DNA of 64,000 nt from Rufibacter roseus (GCF_001647285.1 NZ_LRML01000016.1:41846-105845); one strand, 5' to 3'; positions 1 through 9,839 are shown, counted from the first letter of the stretch. Numbers and translations: made by a program. The notes: generated by a model not told the origin, from the letters alone.

Positions 1-1414
1 CAGAGGGAAAAGCCTTTACTTCCAACCATATGTCAAGCCGTTCAAGGTAGGCTTCAAAGTGTACAGCCTCTCTATTTTGCAGGGCGTACCGATAATGCTT
101 GAAAAAAGTACCGTCTACTTCTTCCGGAAAGACATCCATGATTTTTTGTCCGATCAGCTCTTCCCTGTTCACTTTTAGAATTCTTTCAAACTCCTTGTTA
201 ACAAAAGAAAGCCTGTACTCTTTGTCCAGAAAAAAGAAGGCGTCGGTAATACTTTCAAACACAGAAGCCAGCTGTTGGATCTGCTGCTTGATAGATAAAT
301 TGGAAATAGATATTTGTGTAATGTCACGCAAACGGCTAAACACCCCTGTCACCACGCCATTCACAAAAACCGGAATTTTAGTGACATCAAATACCTGACG
401 TGGATGATCTGCCAGTGAAAAGCTTACCTCATAGTTAACTACTTCTCCTGTGACAGCTTTTTGCATACTATCCCAGCAAATAGGTTTTACCTCTTCGGGC
501 AGCAGGTCAATAAGTTGCATTTGCAACAGCTCTTCTTTCTCGGCTTGAAAATACTTTAGAAAGGCTGGGTTGGCATCTAGAATTAACCCTTCTTTATTTT
601 GGTAAATGATTAAATCAGGGTTGTTTAAAAAAAGAGCTCTGAAGCATTGCTCACGCTCCTTTAATTTTTCGCGGTCTATAACCCGTTCAGTGATGTCACG
701 GGCGCTGATTACTATTCCTCCTACTTCGGCATTATCAAGGTAGTTTATTCCATGCAATTCAAGCCATCGCCAGTTACCATCGGAATGCTGTACCCTGCAC
801 TCTGATAAAGTTCCCTGACCCGATGCCAGTACCATCTCCCATGCTTCCTGCGCCTTGGCAAGGTCTTCGGGGTGCACCAGTTTAAAGGCATTGAAGTCTA
901 CTAACGCATCTGTCTTACAACCTAATACTTTCTCGGTTGCACCGCTGGTGTACAGAAAATCACAGTTTTCATTCAATACAGCCTGCATGTCTGCTCCTTG
1001 GTTGATGAGTGACCTCAGAAACTGTACTTTGCCGTTTTGAGTTGAGCTTTCATCTGCCACTGGTTGGTTTAATCTAGCCACACAGTACATACTTTGCTGC
1101 TCCTCCACAAAAACAACTGACCAAGTCAGCCCCACACTCTTCCCGCTCTTCGTAAGGTAGCGGTTCTTAAAATCTACTACTTTTTTACCTTCTTTTATTA
1201 TTTCCTGAGTGACGGCTTTAGTCTTGGGTATATCTAACGGAGAGACGTAATCAATGAATTTTTTCCCTTCCAATTCAGAAGGAGCATATCCTAAAATTGC
1301 TTGACTAGCAGCACTGACATGTAAAAACAAACCATTTACATCAATGGTACAAATCATGTCACTAGAGAATTGAAGCAAGCCCTTGAGAACTTCTGCATCC
1401 CAGGTATTCGTCAT
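1..1414 (-). CDS. Multi-PAS-domain sensor protein (probable histidine kinase), C-terminus off the left edge
   Basis: Reading the minus strand from the ATG at 1412-1414 gives an open frame of 471 codons running off the left edge. The visible part is a string of about four PAS/PAC modules, at roughly residues 1-120, 130-250, 255-375 and 380-471. The second and third end in the typical PAC motifs DITERV and DITQIS. The first reads as a classical PAS start (FSSDMICTIDVNG). No signal peptide or membrane segment is visible, so it is probably cytoplasmic. In Bacteroidota such PAS arrays usually precede a HisKA/HATPase module, but the catalytic part lies outside the window, so kinase activity is inference. 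The gene faces away from its right neighbour across a 469-bp gap. Confidence 0.85.
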   Translation of the reverse strand, partial: MTNTWDAEVLKGLLQFSSDMICTIDVNGLFLHVSAASQAILGYAPSELEGKKFIDYVSPLDIPKTKAVTQEIIKEGKKVVDFKNRYLTKSGKSVGLTWSVVFVEEQQSMYCVARLNQPVADESSTQNGKVQFLRSLINQGADMQAVLNENCDFLYTSGATEKVLGCKTDALVDFNAFKLVHPEDLAKAQEAWEMVLASGQGTLSECRVQHSDGNWRWLELHGINYLDNAEVGGIVISARDITERVIDREKLKEREQCFRALFLNNPDLIIYQNKEGLILDANPAFLKYFQAEKEELLQMQLIDLLPEEVKPICWDSMQKAVTGEVVNYEVSFSLADHPRQVFDVTKIPVFVNGVVTGVFSRLRDITQISISNLSIKQQIQQLASVFESITDAFFFLDKEYRLSFVNKEFERILKVNREELIGQKIMDVFPEEVDGTFFKHYRYALQNREAVHFEAYLERLDIWLEVKAFPS

Positions 1415-1883
1415 AGTATAGTATTTATATATTCTATTATATATCAGTTAATTTAAAGGGTATAATATTACTAAATTCAAAATAAAGTCCTTTAAATTAA
1501 GTTTATTATCAATTTTTATATTAATAATATCCTAAATCTACTTTACATAAAATTCTTCCTCACTTAGAAAGAAGCACAAAATCTCTCAACCAGTCAGCAT
1601 TTTATAATTACCGATCTGGATTGAATTATTTGTTTGTTACGCAGCACCTACAAGTTAAAGTTTTTTCAATAAACAAGTTAATGTTAACTTAAAACTTTAT
1701 CTGTTTTACCATCTCTATCACCTATATAGAAGCGCTTTTTGCAGGCATATATTCACCATTTCACTCAGGTAGGCATTCTTGAGCACTCCTAAAACAATTA
1801 ATTTTGACTTATTCTTCAGCCTCTCTCTACCTTCCTTGCATTTGAACTTGCCCCTATTCATCTACTTTTTATAACTTGGTCGC
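1415..1883. other. Intergenic region between divergent genes
   Basis: AT-rich 469-bp gap between the minus-strand PAS protein and the plus-strand M28 peptidase, so it should hold promoters for both. I see no convincing ORF, hairpin or consensus -33/-7 pair. An ATATA-rich stretch lies at 1425-1445. Confidence 0.5.
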
Positions 1884-3470
1884 ATGAAAACACACATACA
1901 AGCTATCAATAAGCGTCTGCTCTCTCTCCGGCAGGCACTTTTCCTCTTTGTCTTTTTTGCCGCTGCCACGGCGCAGGCGCAGACAAAAGACCCAATGGTG
2001 GAGCGCATCTTGAAAGAGGCAAACGAAAATTCACAACTGAAAATGTTGGCCCATGAACTGATGGATGGTATTGGCCCAAGGCTAGTTGGTACGCCGCAAA
2101 TGAAGAAGGCGCATGACTGGGCAGTAGCCAAATACCAAAGCTGGGGTATTCCTGCCCGTAACGAGAAATGGGGAGAATGGCGCGGCTGGGAGCGCGGAAC
2201 TTCTCATATAGACATGCTGCAGCCTTGGGTAAAATCTTTAGAGGGAACCCAATTGGCCTGGAACCCCAGCACCAAAAGCAAAGGCGTAACCGCAGAAGTA
2301 ATCACCTTACCAGAAGTAACCGATTCTGTTGCTTTCCAGAGATGGCTGCCAAGCGTGAAGGGTAAAATAGTTTTAATTTCAATGCCACAGGCTACTGGCC
2401 GCCCTGACTACAACTGGCAAGAGTTTGCCACCAAAGAATCATTTGACAAAATGAAGGCTGAGCGTACTGCTCAAACCGAAGCTTGGCGCGAAAAAATGCG
2501 CAGGATTGGCTACAATTCTCGCGAGCTGCCGGTAGCGCTGGAAAAAGCCGGCGCAGTGGGTATTGTCGCCTCTTACTGGTCTAACGGCTTTGGAGTTAAT
2601 AAAATCTTCAGCGCCTATACCAAAAAAATACCTACCGTTGACCTTTCACTTGAAGATTACGGCCTTCTTTACCGCTTAGCTGAATCTGGTAGAGCCCCCA
2701 AAATCAACATCAACACGCAGTCAAAAGAACTAGGGGTTGTACCTGCTTTTAACACCATAGCTGAAATCAAAGGATCTGAAAAGCCTAACGAGTACGTGAT
2801 CTTGTCTGCCCACTTTGACTCTTGGGATGGCGCTACCGGCGCTACCGATAACGGTACCGGCACTATTGTAATGATGGAAGCCATGCGTATTCTGAAGGAA
2901 GTTTACCCTAACCCAAAAAGAACGATATTGGTAGGGCACTGGGGAAGCGAAGAGCAAGGCCTGAATGGTTCTCGTGCCTTTGTGGCGGACCACCCTGAAA
3001 TTGTGAACAACGTTCAGGCAGTTTTCAACCAAGACAACGGAACCGGCAGAGTGGTGAACATCTCCGGACAAGGCTTCCTTCATGCGTATGATTATTTGGG
3101 CCGCTGGCTTTCTAAAGTACCTGCCGATATTCGTCAGCACATAGAGACCTCTTTCCCGGGCACTCCTGGCGGTGGCGGATCAGACTATGCATCCTTTGTG
3201 GCGGCTGGTGCACCGGCTTTCTCCCTTAGCTCCCTGAACTGGTCTTATTTCAACTACACCTGGCACACCAACCGAGACACCTATGACAAAATTGTTTTTG
3301 ATGATGTGCGCAACAACGTTATTCTCACCGCTATTTTGGCTTACATGGCCAGCGAAGACCCAGAGAAATCATCTAGGGAGAAAATAGTGATGCCAGTCAA
3401 CCCAAGAACCGGACAGCAAACTAACTGGCCAGAGCAAAGGCAACCAACCCGCCGTGGCGGATTAGACTAA
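1884..3470 (+). CDS. M28-family zinc metallopeptidase, secreted
   Basis: 528-aa exported peptidase. The first 33 residues form a signal peptide (hydrophobic LFLFVFFAAATA, then AQAQ). Residues 130-290 resemble a PA-type insert. The C-terminal M28 domain carries the metal-ligand pattern: H310 and D312 in AHFDSW, D322 in TDNGTG, catalytic E356/E357 in SEEQG, D384 in NQDNGTG and H461 in WHTNRD. The family includes carboxypeptidase Q-like and bacterial aminopeptidases with two zinc ions that trim peptides in the periplasm or outside the cell. The substrate cannot be read from the sequence. It is a single gene closed by a strong terminator 25 bp downstream. Confidence 0.93.
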   Translation: MKTHIQAINKRLLSLRQALFLFVFFAAATAQAQTKDPMVERILKEANENSQLKMLAHELMDGIGPRLVGTPQMKKAHDWAVAKYQSWGIPARNEKWGEWRGWERGTSHIDMLQPWVKSLEGTQLAWNPSTKSKGVTAEVITLPEVTDSVAFQRWLPSVKGKIVLISMPQATGRPDYNWQEFATKESFDKMKAERTAQTEAWREKMRRIGYNSRELPVALEKAGAVGIVASYWSNGFGVNKIFSAYTKKIPTVDLSLEDYGLLYRLAESGRAPKININTQSKELGVVPAFNTIAEIKGSEKPNEYVILSAHFDSWDGATGATDNGTGTIVMMEAMRILKEVYPNPKRTILVGHWGSEEQGLNGSRAFVADHPEIVNNVQAVFNQDNGTGRVVNISGQGFLHAYDYLGRWLSKVPADIRQHIETSFPGTPGGGGSDYASFVAAGAPAFSLSSLNWSYFNYTWHTNRDTYDKIVFDDVRNNVILTAILAYMASEDPEKSSREKIVMPVNPRTGQQTNWPEQRQPTRRGGLD

Positions 3471-3494
3471 TTCTATCCATTACAGGTTAAACTA

Positions 3495-3532
3495 ATACAG
3501 AAGAGGCACCCAAAGGGGTGCCTCTTCTGTAT
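3495..3532 (+). terminator. Strong hairpin terminator after the M28 peptidase
   Basis: Perfect 17-bp stem (3495-3511 with 3516-3532) around a 4-nt loop, with AGAGGCACCC pairing to GGGTGCCTCT. It lies 25 bp after the stop codon. The T-run is weak, so it could act in both directions. Confidence 0.8.
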
Positions 3533-3700
3533 TGATTATGCTCTTCAGCTTAAAGCTCATAAAAAAATGCGTAGGCTTTTCTCTTTCTTTAGAAGATAAG
3601 TACCTTTATGGTAATCGCACCAAAGCGAAGATTTCCCCCACTAAATACAGTATCAAGTTTCTTTGGCTCGTTTGGGTTGAGGTATATATTTTAATTGCAT

Positions 3701-5056
3701 ATGGGGGGTAGCATAGTAGGAAAAACCTTTACCTCAATTCAAGTTGCTTGGGCAGACCTCATTGGCCCAGTAGATAAATTTCTGCTGGAGCACAGAGTTT
3801 ATAACACCTTTTGCCTTATCACCATCATTGCCGTAGGCTACAACATTCCCTTCAATTATGCGGTAGGATTGTATTGGTCTTCTTTTTTATCTGCGTTCAT
3901 GATGGTGGTATTGGCCACTTCCTACTACCTCTCCAGATTTAGACAGAAACATCAAACTAGTTTTGTTCTGTCTGCTGCTACCGTTACGGCGGTTTTTGGA
4001 ATTAACTATTTTTTCAATGCTGGTATAAATGGCCCCACGCTGCTACTGCTAGCCTTATCTTATTTCCCTATTATGGCGGTAGCACCAGCCAGTCAACGCT
4101 GGTTGTGGACCTCGGCTAATATAATATTGATGGTGGCCCTGATGGTGATAGAGTTCCTATACCCCCAGTCTGTCTCCGGCCACTATACTACCCGTGAAAG
4201 CCAGTTTGTAGACATGGCCTCCTCTTACATGATTGTTTTCATTCTGATAAGAGTGTGCACTGTATACCTGGTAAAGAGCTACAATGCCGCCAGATTTGCC
4301 TCTGAGCAGGCGGCGCTTGAGCTGCAATACCTCAACCAAGATAAAAACAAGCTTTTTTCAATTGTATCACATGACCTCCGCGCACCCTTGAGTAACATTA
4401 AAGGGTATTTGGAGATATTGGCTACATCAGACTTGCCAAACCACCGCCGGTCTGAAATAGAAAAACATTTACTTGTGGCCACCCAAAATACTCTGGAGAT
4501 GCTCACAAACTTGTTGGCCTGGTCTAAAAACCAAATGGAAGGCGCTGAAAAAGAGTTTATTCCTTTGCAAGTGCGGCCATTGTTGGCCCCCACCCTTGAA
4601 TTGTTCAGTGACATTGCCCGGGGCAAAGGCATAACCATTGAGAATCATATTTCTCCAGACATTGCTGTTACCGCTGATCCGGACATGCTCCAGCTCATTT
4701 TCCGGAACCTTGTGAACAATGCCATAAAATTCACCGCACTAGGTGGGCAGATTACTCTTGGCTCAGAAACAGTAGGCCAGTCTGCCATTTTTACCGTTAC
4801 CGATAGCGGCACCGGTACACCCGTCTCTCTTAAAAGTGATATATTCCTTTTGAAAGGCCACAGAACCTACGGTACTAAATCAGAAAAAGGCGTCGGCCTT
4901 GGTCTAGTTCTGTGCCGGGAATTTACGGAAGCCTTACAAGGCTCTATCTGGTTCGAAAACCATCCTCACTCCGGAACTACCTTTTACCTTCGTTTACCCT
5001 TGGCGCTGAATTTTACAACTCCTGCTGTGCCTGTACAGGAATTGGTAAAAGTTTGA
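3701..5056 (+). CDS. Membrane sensor histidine kinase
   Basis: 451-aa sensor kinase. About six hydrophobic segments fill residues 35-190, then a short coiled linker, then HisKA with the H-box FSIVSHDLRAPL (phospho-accepting H224 counted from this ATG). The HATPase domain shows the N-box NLVNNAIKFT, a G1-like DSGTGTP and the G2 box GVGLGL. The frame also opens with TTG at 3695, but ATG 3701 is preferred. It has no periplasmic sensor loop, so the signal is probably sensed in the membrane. No response regulator gene is adjacent, making it an orphan kinase here. Confidence 0.92.
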   Translation: MGGSIVGKTFTSIQVAWADLIGPVDKFLLEHRVYNTFCLITIIAVGYNIPFNYAVGLYWSSFLSAFMMVVLATSYYLSRFRQKHQTSFVLSAATVTAVFGINYFFNAGINGPTLLLLALSYFPIMAVAPASQRWLWTSANIILMVALMVIEFLYPQSVSGHYTTRESQFVDMASSYMIVFILIRVCTVYLVKSYNAARFASEQAALELQYLNQDKNKLFSIVSHDLRAPLSNIKGYLEILATSDLPNHRRSEIEKHLLVATQNTLEMLTNLLAWSKNQMEGAEKEFIPLQVRPLLAPTLELFSDIARGKGITIENHISPDIAVTADPDMLQLIFRNLVNNAIKFTALGGQITLGSETVGQSAIFTVTDSGTGTPVSLKSDIFLLKGHRTYGTKSEKGVGLGLVLCREFTEALQGSIWFENHPHSGTTFYLRLPLALNFTTPAVPVQELVKV

Positions 5057-5423
5057 TATTTCCTCAAGAGAAAAAATATCAAATCAGATTTTGGTAAAAT
5101 TGATAACAGGGCTCCTGCTACTGGAACTTTAGAAAATTAAGTTAATATATTTGCTGGCCTTCAAAGCCCCTCTCCTTTAATATTTTATTTACAAAAAAAT
5201 GAACTATCTATTATTTCAGAGTAGCAATATTTTCTGACTCAAATAGCTTATAGGAATTGGTATATCTGAAGGAGCTTTTAGGTAATGGATAAGATTGAGC
5301 TACGCCTTAGGGAAAGCTCTAACTACGTTCTTTTTCCAAAGTGCTATAGACTTACCTAAACATGCTTTAAAATGAACGGCTGTTTTAGACCCACTTTTTT
5401 TAAAACAGGTCTAAAACAGCCGT
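5057..5423. other. Convergent intergenic region with palindrome
   Basis: 367 bp between convergent genes. Apart from the palindromic repeat at 5369-5430 I see no gene or regulatory signal. Confidence 0.5.
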
Positions 5424-5430
5424 TCATTTT
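5369..5430. repeat. Dispersed palindrome copy 1, acting as bidirectional terminator
   Basis: Perfect 23-bp arms (5369-5391 and 5408-5430) around a 16-nt T/A-rich loop. The inner part (5380-5419) has the half sites CTGTTTTAGACC and GGTCTAAAACAG of the dispersed family. It overlaps the stop codon of the minus-strand M1 peptidase and lies between convergent genes, so it probably terminates both. Confidence 0.85.
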
Positions 5431-7082
5431 ATTCTTTTCTCGCCTACGTAAAAATTCTCATCTACAGTCAAGCTCTTTATGGTTATTGGGAGCTTAGCTT
5501 CTTTCCAGGTGCCAGTAACTGGCTGTAGCCACTGCTCTTTCTGGTTTACCCACACCTTTACCGGAATACTGAAACCTTGTACAGAATTTGCCCAACGATA
5601 AAATAATTTTTTACCTGCAAATCTGTACTCCAGCACCGGCACCTTTGTATCTCTCAAGTATTGATCAAAGAAAGACTTTAAATCTATTTGCAGCTGCTGA
5701 CTCAGATAACTTTCTATTTGTTGAGTGGTAACGGTTTGGTGGTAGAAATCTTTGTTCAGCCCCCTCAGGACTTGACGCCACTTCTCATCATTGTTTACCA
5801 GCTGGCGCAGGGTGTGCAGCATATTGGCTCCTTTGTAATACATATCGCCGGAGCCGCTGTGGTTAACGTTATAAAACCCAATGATAGGCCGGTCGTTCAT
5901 GATGTTTTGCCTTGTTCCAATGACATACCCACTTCCTGCTTTTTTGCCGTAGTAGTACTCTACAAACAGATTTTCTGAGTAGGCGGTAAAGCTTTCATGA
6001 ATCCACATGTCGGCAATGTCTTTGTAGGTAATGTTGTTGGCAAACCACTCATGCCCACTTTCATGAATAATGATAAAGTCGAACTTTAGCCCCCAGCCAG
6101 TACCGCTTAAATCTCTGCCCAAATAGCCATTTTGGTATTTATTACCGTAGGTAACTGAACTCTGATGCTCCATACCCAAATAAGGCACCTCTACCAGCTT
6201 AAAACCATCCTCATAAAACGGATAAGGACCAAACCAATGCTCAAAAGCCTTCAACATACGAGGTACATCTTTGAATTGCTTTTTGGCCTTCTCCAGGTTA
6301 TAGCGCAGCACATAATAACTGCAGTCTAGCTTTCCTTTTTCGCCTATGTATTCTTCAGAGAAGTGAACATAATTTGCAATGTTCACATTCACCCCGTAAT
6401 TGTTGATTGGGTTGGTAACGGCCCAGTGAAATGTTTGGGTACCGTCAGGGTGCGTCTCTGTTTTTCTGAGCCGACCATTTGACACGTTGATCAAGCCCTG
6501 CGGCACCCGCACCCGAATCATCATACTGTCCGGTTCATCATACATGTGGTCTTTGTTAGGCCAAAAAAGGCTGGCGCCGTCCCCTTGCACCGAGGTGGCT
6601 ATGAAAGGTTTGCCATTCGCGTCTTTCTGCCATGTTACTCCTCCGCTCCAGGGTGGGTTTATACTTACCTGCGGCTTGCCACCGTAATGCACCTCTACCG
6701 TTTCTTGTGCCCCCTGCTCCTGCTTCTTCTGAAGTGTCACGAACCAAGCATTTCCATCTTGCCTTACCTTCAACTTTGTGCCGTTTTGCACCACCTCAGT
6801 GATTTGCATAGGTGGTTGCAGGTCTATCTGCATTACTTGCCTGGGTTCCAAAACTTTGTAACTGATATGATTAACTCCCTGCATGGTATTGTCTTGTAAA
6901 TTTACCTGCATCTGCAGATCATAGTGTTCTAAATCCCACCAGACCCGCTCAGGGGTAATTGATCCGCGCAGTGTATCTTGGCGGGTGAAAGAGCTGGAAT
7001 TCTGGGCAAAGGCAACGGTGCTCCCAAACATCAGCAAGAACCTCACGCTCCATTTAGTATATTTTCTGAGTATTAATTTCAT
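5424..7082 (-). CDS. M1-family aminopeptidase, exported
   Basis: 552-aa gluzincin peptidase with an N-terminal signal peptide (cleavage near VAFAQ, residue 27). The zinc motif HESGH is at residues 340-344, with the third ligand in WIHESF (E363). The substrate-side GxMEN motif appears as GMEHQ (residues 303-307), a variant seen in Bacteroidota members. Residues 45-230 form the usual beta-rich N-terminal domain. It is shorter than classical 850-aa PepN and lacks the helical C-terminal domain, which is usual for this subgroup. It probably trims peptides in the periplasm. The stop codon lies inside a palindromic repeat. Confidence 0.93.
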   Translation of the reverse strand: MKLILRKYTKWSVRFLLMFGSTVAFAQNSSSFTRQDTLRGSITPERVWWDLEHYDLQMQVNLQDNTMQGVNHISYKVLEPRQVMQIDLQPPMQITEVVQNGTKLKVRQDGNAWFVTLQKKQEQGAQETVEVHYGGKPQVSINPPWSGGVTWQKDANGKPFIATSVQGDGASLFWPNKDHMYDEPDSMMIRVRVPQGLINVSNGRLRKTETHPDGTQTFHWAVTNPINNYGVNVNIANYVHFSEEYIGEKGKLDCSYYVLRYNLEKAKKQFKDVPRMLKAFEHWFGPYPFYEDGFKLVEVPYLGMEHQSSVTYGNKYQNGYLGRDLSGTGWGLKFDFIIIHESGHEWFANNITYKDIADMWIHESFTAYSENLFVEYYYGKKAGSGYVIGTRQNIMNDRPIIGFYNVNHSGSGDMYYKGANMLHTLRQLVNNDEKWRQVLRGLNKDFYHQTVTTQQIESYLSQQLQIDLKSFFDQYLRDTKVPVLEYRFAGKKLFYRWANSVQGFSIPVKVWVNQKEQWLQPVTGTWKEAKLPITIKSLTVDENFYVGEKRIK

Positions 7083-7141
7083 TGATTTTTATCTTCTGGT
7101 CAGGTGCAAGTTAAGCCAGATAAAGCAAAGGTACCTCTTCC

Positions 7142-7181
7142 CTGTTTTAAGCCTGTTTTTAGAAAACCAGCTCCAAAACAA
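7142..7181. repeat. Dispersed palindrome copy 2
   Basis: 40-bp member of the family, degenerate on the right: left half CTGTTTTAAGCCTG, right half CAGCTCCAAAACAA. Confidence 0.7.
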
Positions 7182-7323
7182 CCGGTAGATTCTTGTGTTA
7201 GAGGCTTAATACTTAAAATACAGAATATTTCTTCATTTGTAACGCTCCTAAAGTCAATTCATTCTCCAGAAACAATCACTAATGAAGGCCCCTCTTGCAT
7301 AGGTTTTTCTGCTTCTCAAAATT

Positions 7324-7363
7324 CAGTTTTCAGTCTGTTTTGAAGAAAAGAGGCTGAAAACTG
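7324..7363. repeat. Dispersed palindrome copy 3
   Basis: 40-bp imperfect palindrome whose outer arms CAGTTTTCAG and CTGAAAACTG are perfect. It is a sequence variant of the family. Confidence 0.65.
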
Positions 7364-7492
7364 ACTAATTTACTTCTTTCCTTCATCTTCTAATTTATTA
7401 TGTTGTTTCTGCTGCATTCTTATATTTGAAAAAAGGAATACCGAATTTCAGCATTTTACCGTACCACTAGTTTTACACAAAACACCGCCTCA

Positions 7493-8371
7493 ATGACTAT
7501 ATTTGACCTTATAGGTAACACGCCTCTCATAGAGATTAAGAACCTTAACCCCAACCCTAAGGTAAAAATCTTAGGGAAGATGGAAGGGCAAAACCCAGCC
7601 GGCAGCGTGAAAGACAGACCTGCCTATGCCATGCTGAAGAACGCGTTGGAGCGTGGGGAAATAAAAAAGGGCGACAAACTAGTGGAGGCAACCAGCGGCA
7701 ACACCGGCATTGCCTTGGCCATGGTGGCGCAGGCGCTGGGGCTGCACATTACCTTGATCATGCCAGATAACTCTACTGCTGAAAGAGTAAGGGCTATGGA
7801 AGCTTACGGTGCAAAGCTTATCTTAACTCCCGCCGAAAAAACCATTGAACACTCCCGTGCTGTAGCCGAAGACATGGCCGCAAACCAAGGCTATCACCTC
7901 CTGAACCAGTTCGGGAACCCCGACAACTACCGCGCCCACTACGCCAGCACCGGCCCTGAAATCTGGAAAGACACTCAAGGCAAGGTGACACATTTTGTTT
8001 CGGCTATGGGCACTACCGGTACCATTATGGGAGTTTCAAGATACCTGAAAGAGCAGAGCCAAGCGGTACAGATAGTAGGCACTCAACCTTCAGAGGGATC
8101 AAATATACCCGGTATCAGAAGATGGTCTCCTGAATACCTGCCGGAGATATATGAACCAGCCCGTGTTGACAGAATTATAGATGTGAGTGAAGCAGACGCC
8201 GTGGCCATGACCAGAAGAATGGCCAAAGAAGAAGGTATATTGGCGGGCATGAGCAGCGGCGGTGCTTTATATGCCGCCACCAAACTAGCGCAGGAACTGG
8301 AGGAAGGCCTGATCGTCTTTATAGTCTGTGACCGCGGCGATCGCTACCTCAGCTCTGATTTATTTGAGTAA
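7493..8371 (+). CDS. cysM: Cysteine synthase B (O-acetylserine sulfhydrylase, CysM type)
   Basis: 292-aa PLP enzyme making cysteine from O-acetylserine (or phosphoserine) and a sulfur donor. The PLP lysine is K40 in GSVKDRPA. The substrate loop TSGNTG is at 67-72 and the phosphate-binding GTTGT at 173-177. The serine that contacts the PLP ring nitrogen lies in MSSGG near residue 253. Length and the short C-terminus fit CysM rather than CysK. It is monocistronic, with the next gene 164 bp away. Together with metY it forms the sulfur-assimilation genes of this window. Confidence 0.93.
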   Translation: MTIFDLIGNTPLIEIKNLNPNPKVKILGKMEGQNPAGSVKDRPAYAMLKNALERGEIKKGDKLVEATSGNTGIALAMVAQALGLHITLIMPDNSTAERVRAMEAYGAKLILTPAEKTIEHSRAVAEDMAANQGYHLLNQFGNPDNYRAHYASTGPEIWKDTQGKVTHFVSAMGTTGTIMGVSRYLKEQSQAVQIVGTQPSEGSNIPGIRRWSPEYLPEIYEPARVDRIIDVSEADAVAMTRRMAKEEGILAGMSSGGALYAATKLAQELEEGLIVFIVCDRGDRYLSSDLFE

Positions 8372-8535
8372 GACTATAAACAAGCCAGAAGGCTGCCCTT
8401 TTTGTGCCGCTGAATCCTTAATTAGAGGTTTTAGTACAAAAGCCTTATTTGCCTTTAAGGTAGAAATGGGTCTCTTTCCGGCTATAGTTTATAAATTCAG
8501 TAACCCATTCATTTATTACCGTAACTATATGAGTT

Positions 8536-9210
8536 ATGTTTGGAATGAATGATATACCCAAGTTTTTTCTGGCCTTTTTCCTGGTGCTACCCATCATCTC
8601 TTTTGTGCACGAGGCGGGGCACGTATTTTTCGCGTGGTTAATGGGGGGCAGAAACATTAAAGTAACCATTGGTACCGGCTCTGTTTTGTTCCGTATTGGC
8701 ATTCTGGAGGTGCGTAAATATTATTTTTATTACGGTCTCTGCACTTTCGATAACCTGAAACGTAACAAACGTTTTTCCAATATTCTGATTTTTGCCGGGG
8801 GAACTATCTTTAATGCACTTGCTGCCATGTTGGTGATTCACCTAGTAGAAATTAACGCGCTTGAGACAGGCATTCTCACTTACCAGTTCACTTATTTTTC
8901 GTTGTATTATATCTTTTTTGCGTTACTGCCCATGCCCTACCCAGACGGTAGCTACAGTGACGGGAAGGTGATTCTTGACCTCATCCGGAACAAGGCACTG
9001 GTAAGTACGTACCGGGTAGAATGGAATGAGGAAAAAAAACAGTGGTGTGTGCTAGACCATGACAGGAACCTGGTGCAGAGTTTTGAAGACGAAGAAGCGG
9101 CCTTGAAAAAAGGCCATGAAGTAGCGCAACTGCACAGGCCAAGCCGCCTGTTGAATAGCAAAAGCGGAGAAGAAACAGAGGTGCACAACTTCCCCAAAAT
9201 ACCCTTATAA
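8536..9210 (+). CDS. M50-like membrane metalloprotease with DUF2188-like C-terminus
   Basis: 224-aa membrane protein. HEAGH (H25, H29) lies at the end of the first hydrophobic segment, and PYPDG/SDG at 134-143 stands where site-2 proteases carry the third zinc ligand. Hydrophobic stretches at 8-35, 83-103 and 115-133 fit a compact M50 core. Residues 158-212 are soluble and resemble the small DUF2188 fold (tryptophan-rich start, EEAALKKGHEVAQ, then SKSGEE). The combination is unusual and the assignment of the tail is tentative. A second in-frame ATG lies at 8545. The MarC gene follows after 14 bp, suggesting cotranscription. Confidence 0.75.
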   Translation: MFGMNDIPKFFLAFFLVLPIISFVHEAGHVFFAWLMGGRNIKVTIGTGSVLFRIGILEVRKYYFYYGLCTFDNLKRNKRFSNILIFAGGTIFNALAAMLVIHLVEINALETGILTYQFTYFSLYYIFFALLPMPYPDGSYSDGKVILDLIRNKALVSTYRVEWNEEKKQWCVLDHDRNLVQSFEDEEAALKKGHEVAQLHRPSRLLNSKSGEETEVHNFPKIPL

Positions 9211-9224
9211 ATTAATCTACACTT

Positions 9225-9839
9225 ATGATACCAGCTATTTTTAGCTTTCTGGTCATGCTCAATCCCTTCGCCTTGTTTCTTTACCTGAAGCCGGTCATGA
9301 ATGATTTGTCAGACGCAGATTTCAAATCTGTATTTCTGAAAGCCTCCTTTATTTCATTTTCTATCTTTCTAATTTTTCTGCTTTTCGGGGACATTGTTTT
9401 TCAGAAGGTTTTCCGCATCAATTTTGAATCTTTCCGGATTTTTGGCGGCATCGTACTCTTCTCTTTTGCTTACATTTTTATTGTGCAGGGCAAAAAAGCT
9501 TTTATTCAGATCAAAGGTGACTTACATGATCTGGCTTCTGAAATAGCCCTGCCTTTCATGGTAGGAGCCGGTACTATCTCCCTCACCATTGTTATGTCAG
9601 AGCAGTTGGAACTATGGCAGGGTGTTGTTTCGCTGGCGGTGATCATGCTCTCGAACTTTGTCATCATCATGGGGCTTAAGCAAATCCGCCGCAGTATGCG
9701 CTCTAAAAATGTTCAGCAGGCATTTGACAAGAACATGGAGCTACTGCTGCGCATTAACGGCTTCTTTCTGGGTGCCATCGGCGTGGACATGGTGGTGACA
9801 GGCATCAGCAACCTGTTGGGTGTAACTACCCAAGCATAG
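9225..9839 (+). CDS. MarC/UPF0056-family integral membrane protein
   Basis: 204-aa protein with about six transmembrane helices and the MarC pattern: LNPFALFLYL near the N-terminus, IFGGIVLFSFAY in the middle, AGAGTISLTIV-like segment (PFMVGAGTISL, 110-120) and a final RINGFFLGAIGVDMV helix. The family is widespread with no firmly known substrate; the old link to multiple antibiotic resistance is not supported. It lies 14 bp after the M50-like protease. Confidence 0.88.
   Translation: MIPAIFSFLVMLNPFALFLYLKPVMNDLSDADFKSVFLKASFISFSIFLIFLLFGDIVFQKVFRINFESFRIFGGIVLFSFAYIFIVQGKKAFIQIKGDLHDLASEIALPFMVGAGTISLTIVMSEQLELWQGVVSLAVIMLSNFVIIMGLKQIRRSMRSKNVQQAFDKNMELLLRINGFFLGAIGVDMVVTGISNLLGVTTQA

Larger units (their letters stand above)
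7083..7492. other. Intergenic region with two palindrome copies
   Basis: 410 bp between the divergent M1 peptidase and cysM. It holds dispersed palindrome copies 2 and 3 and presumably both promoters. No convincing gene is seen. Confidence 0.5.
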
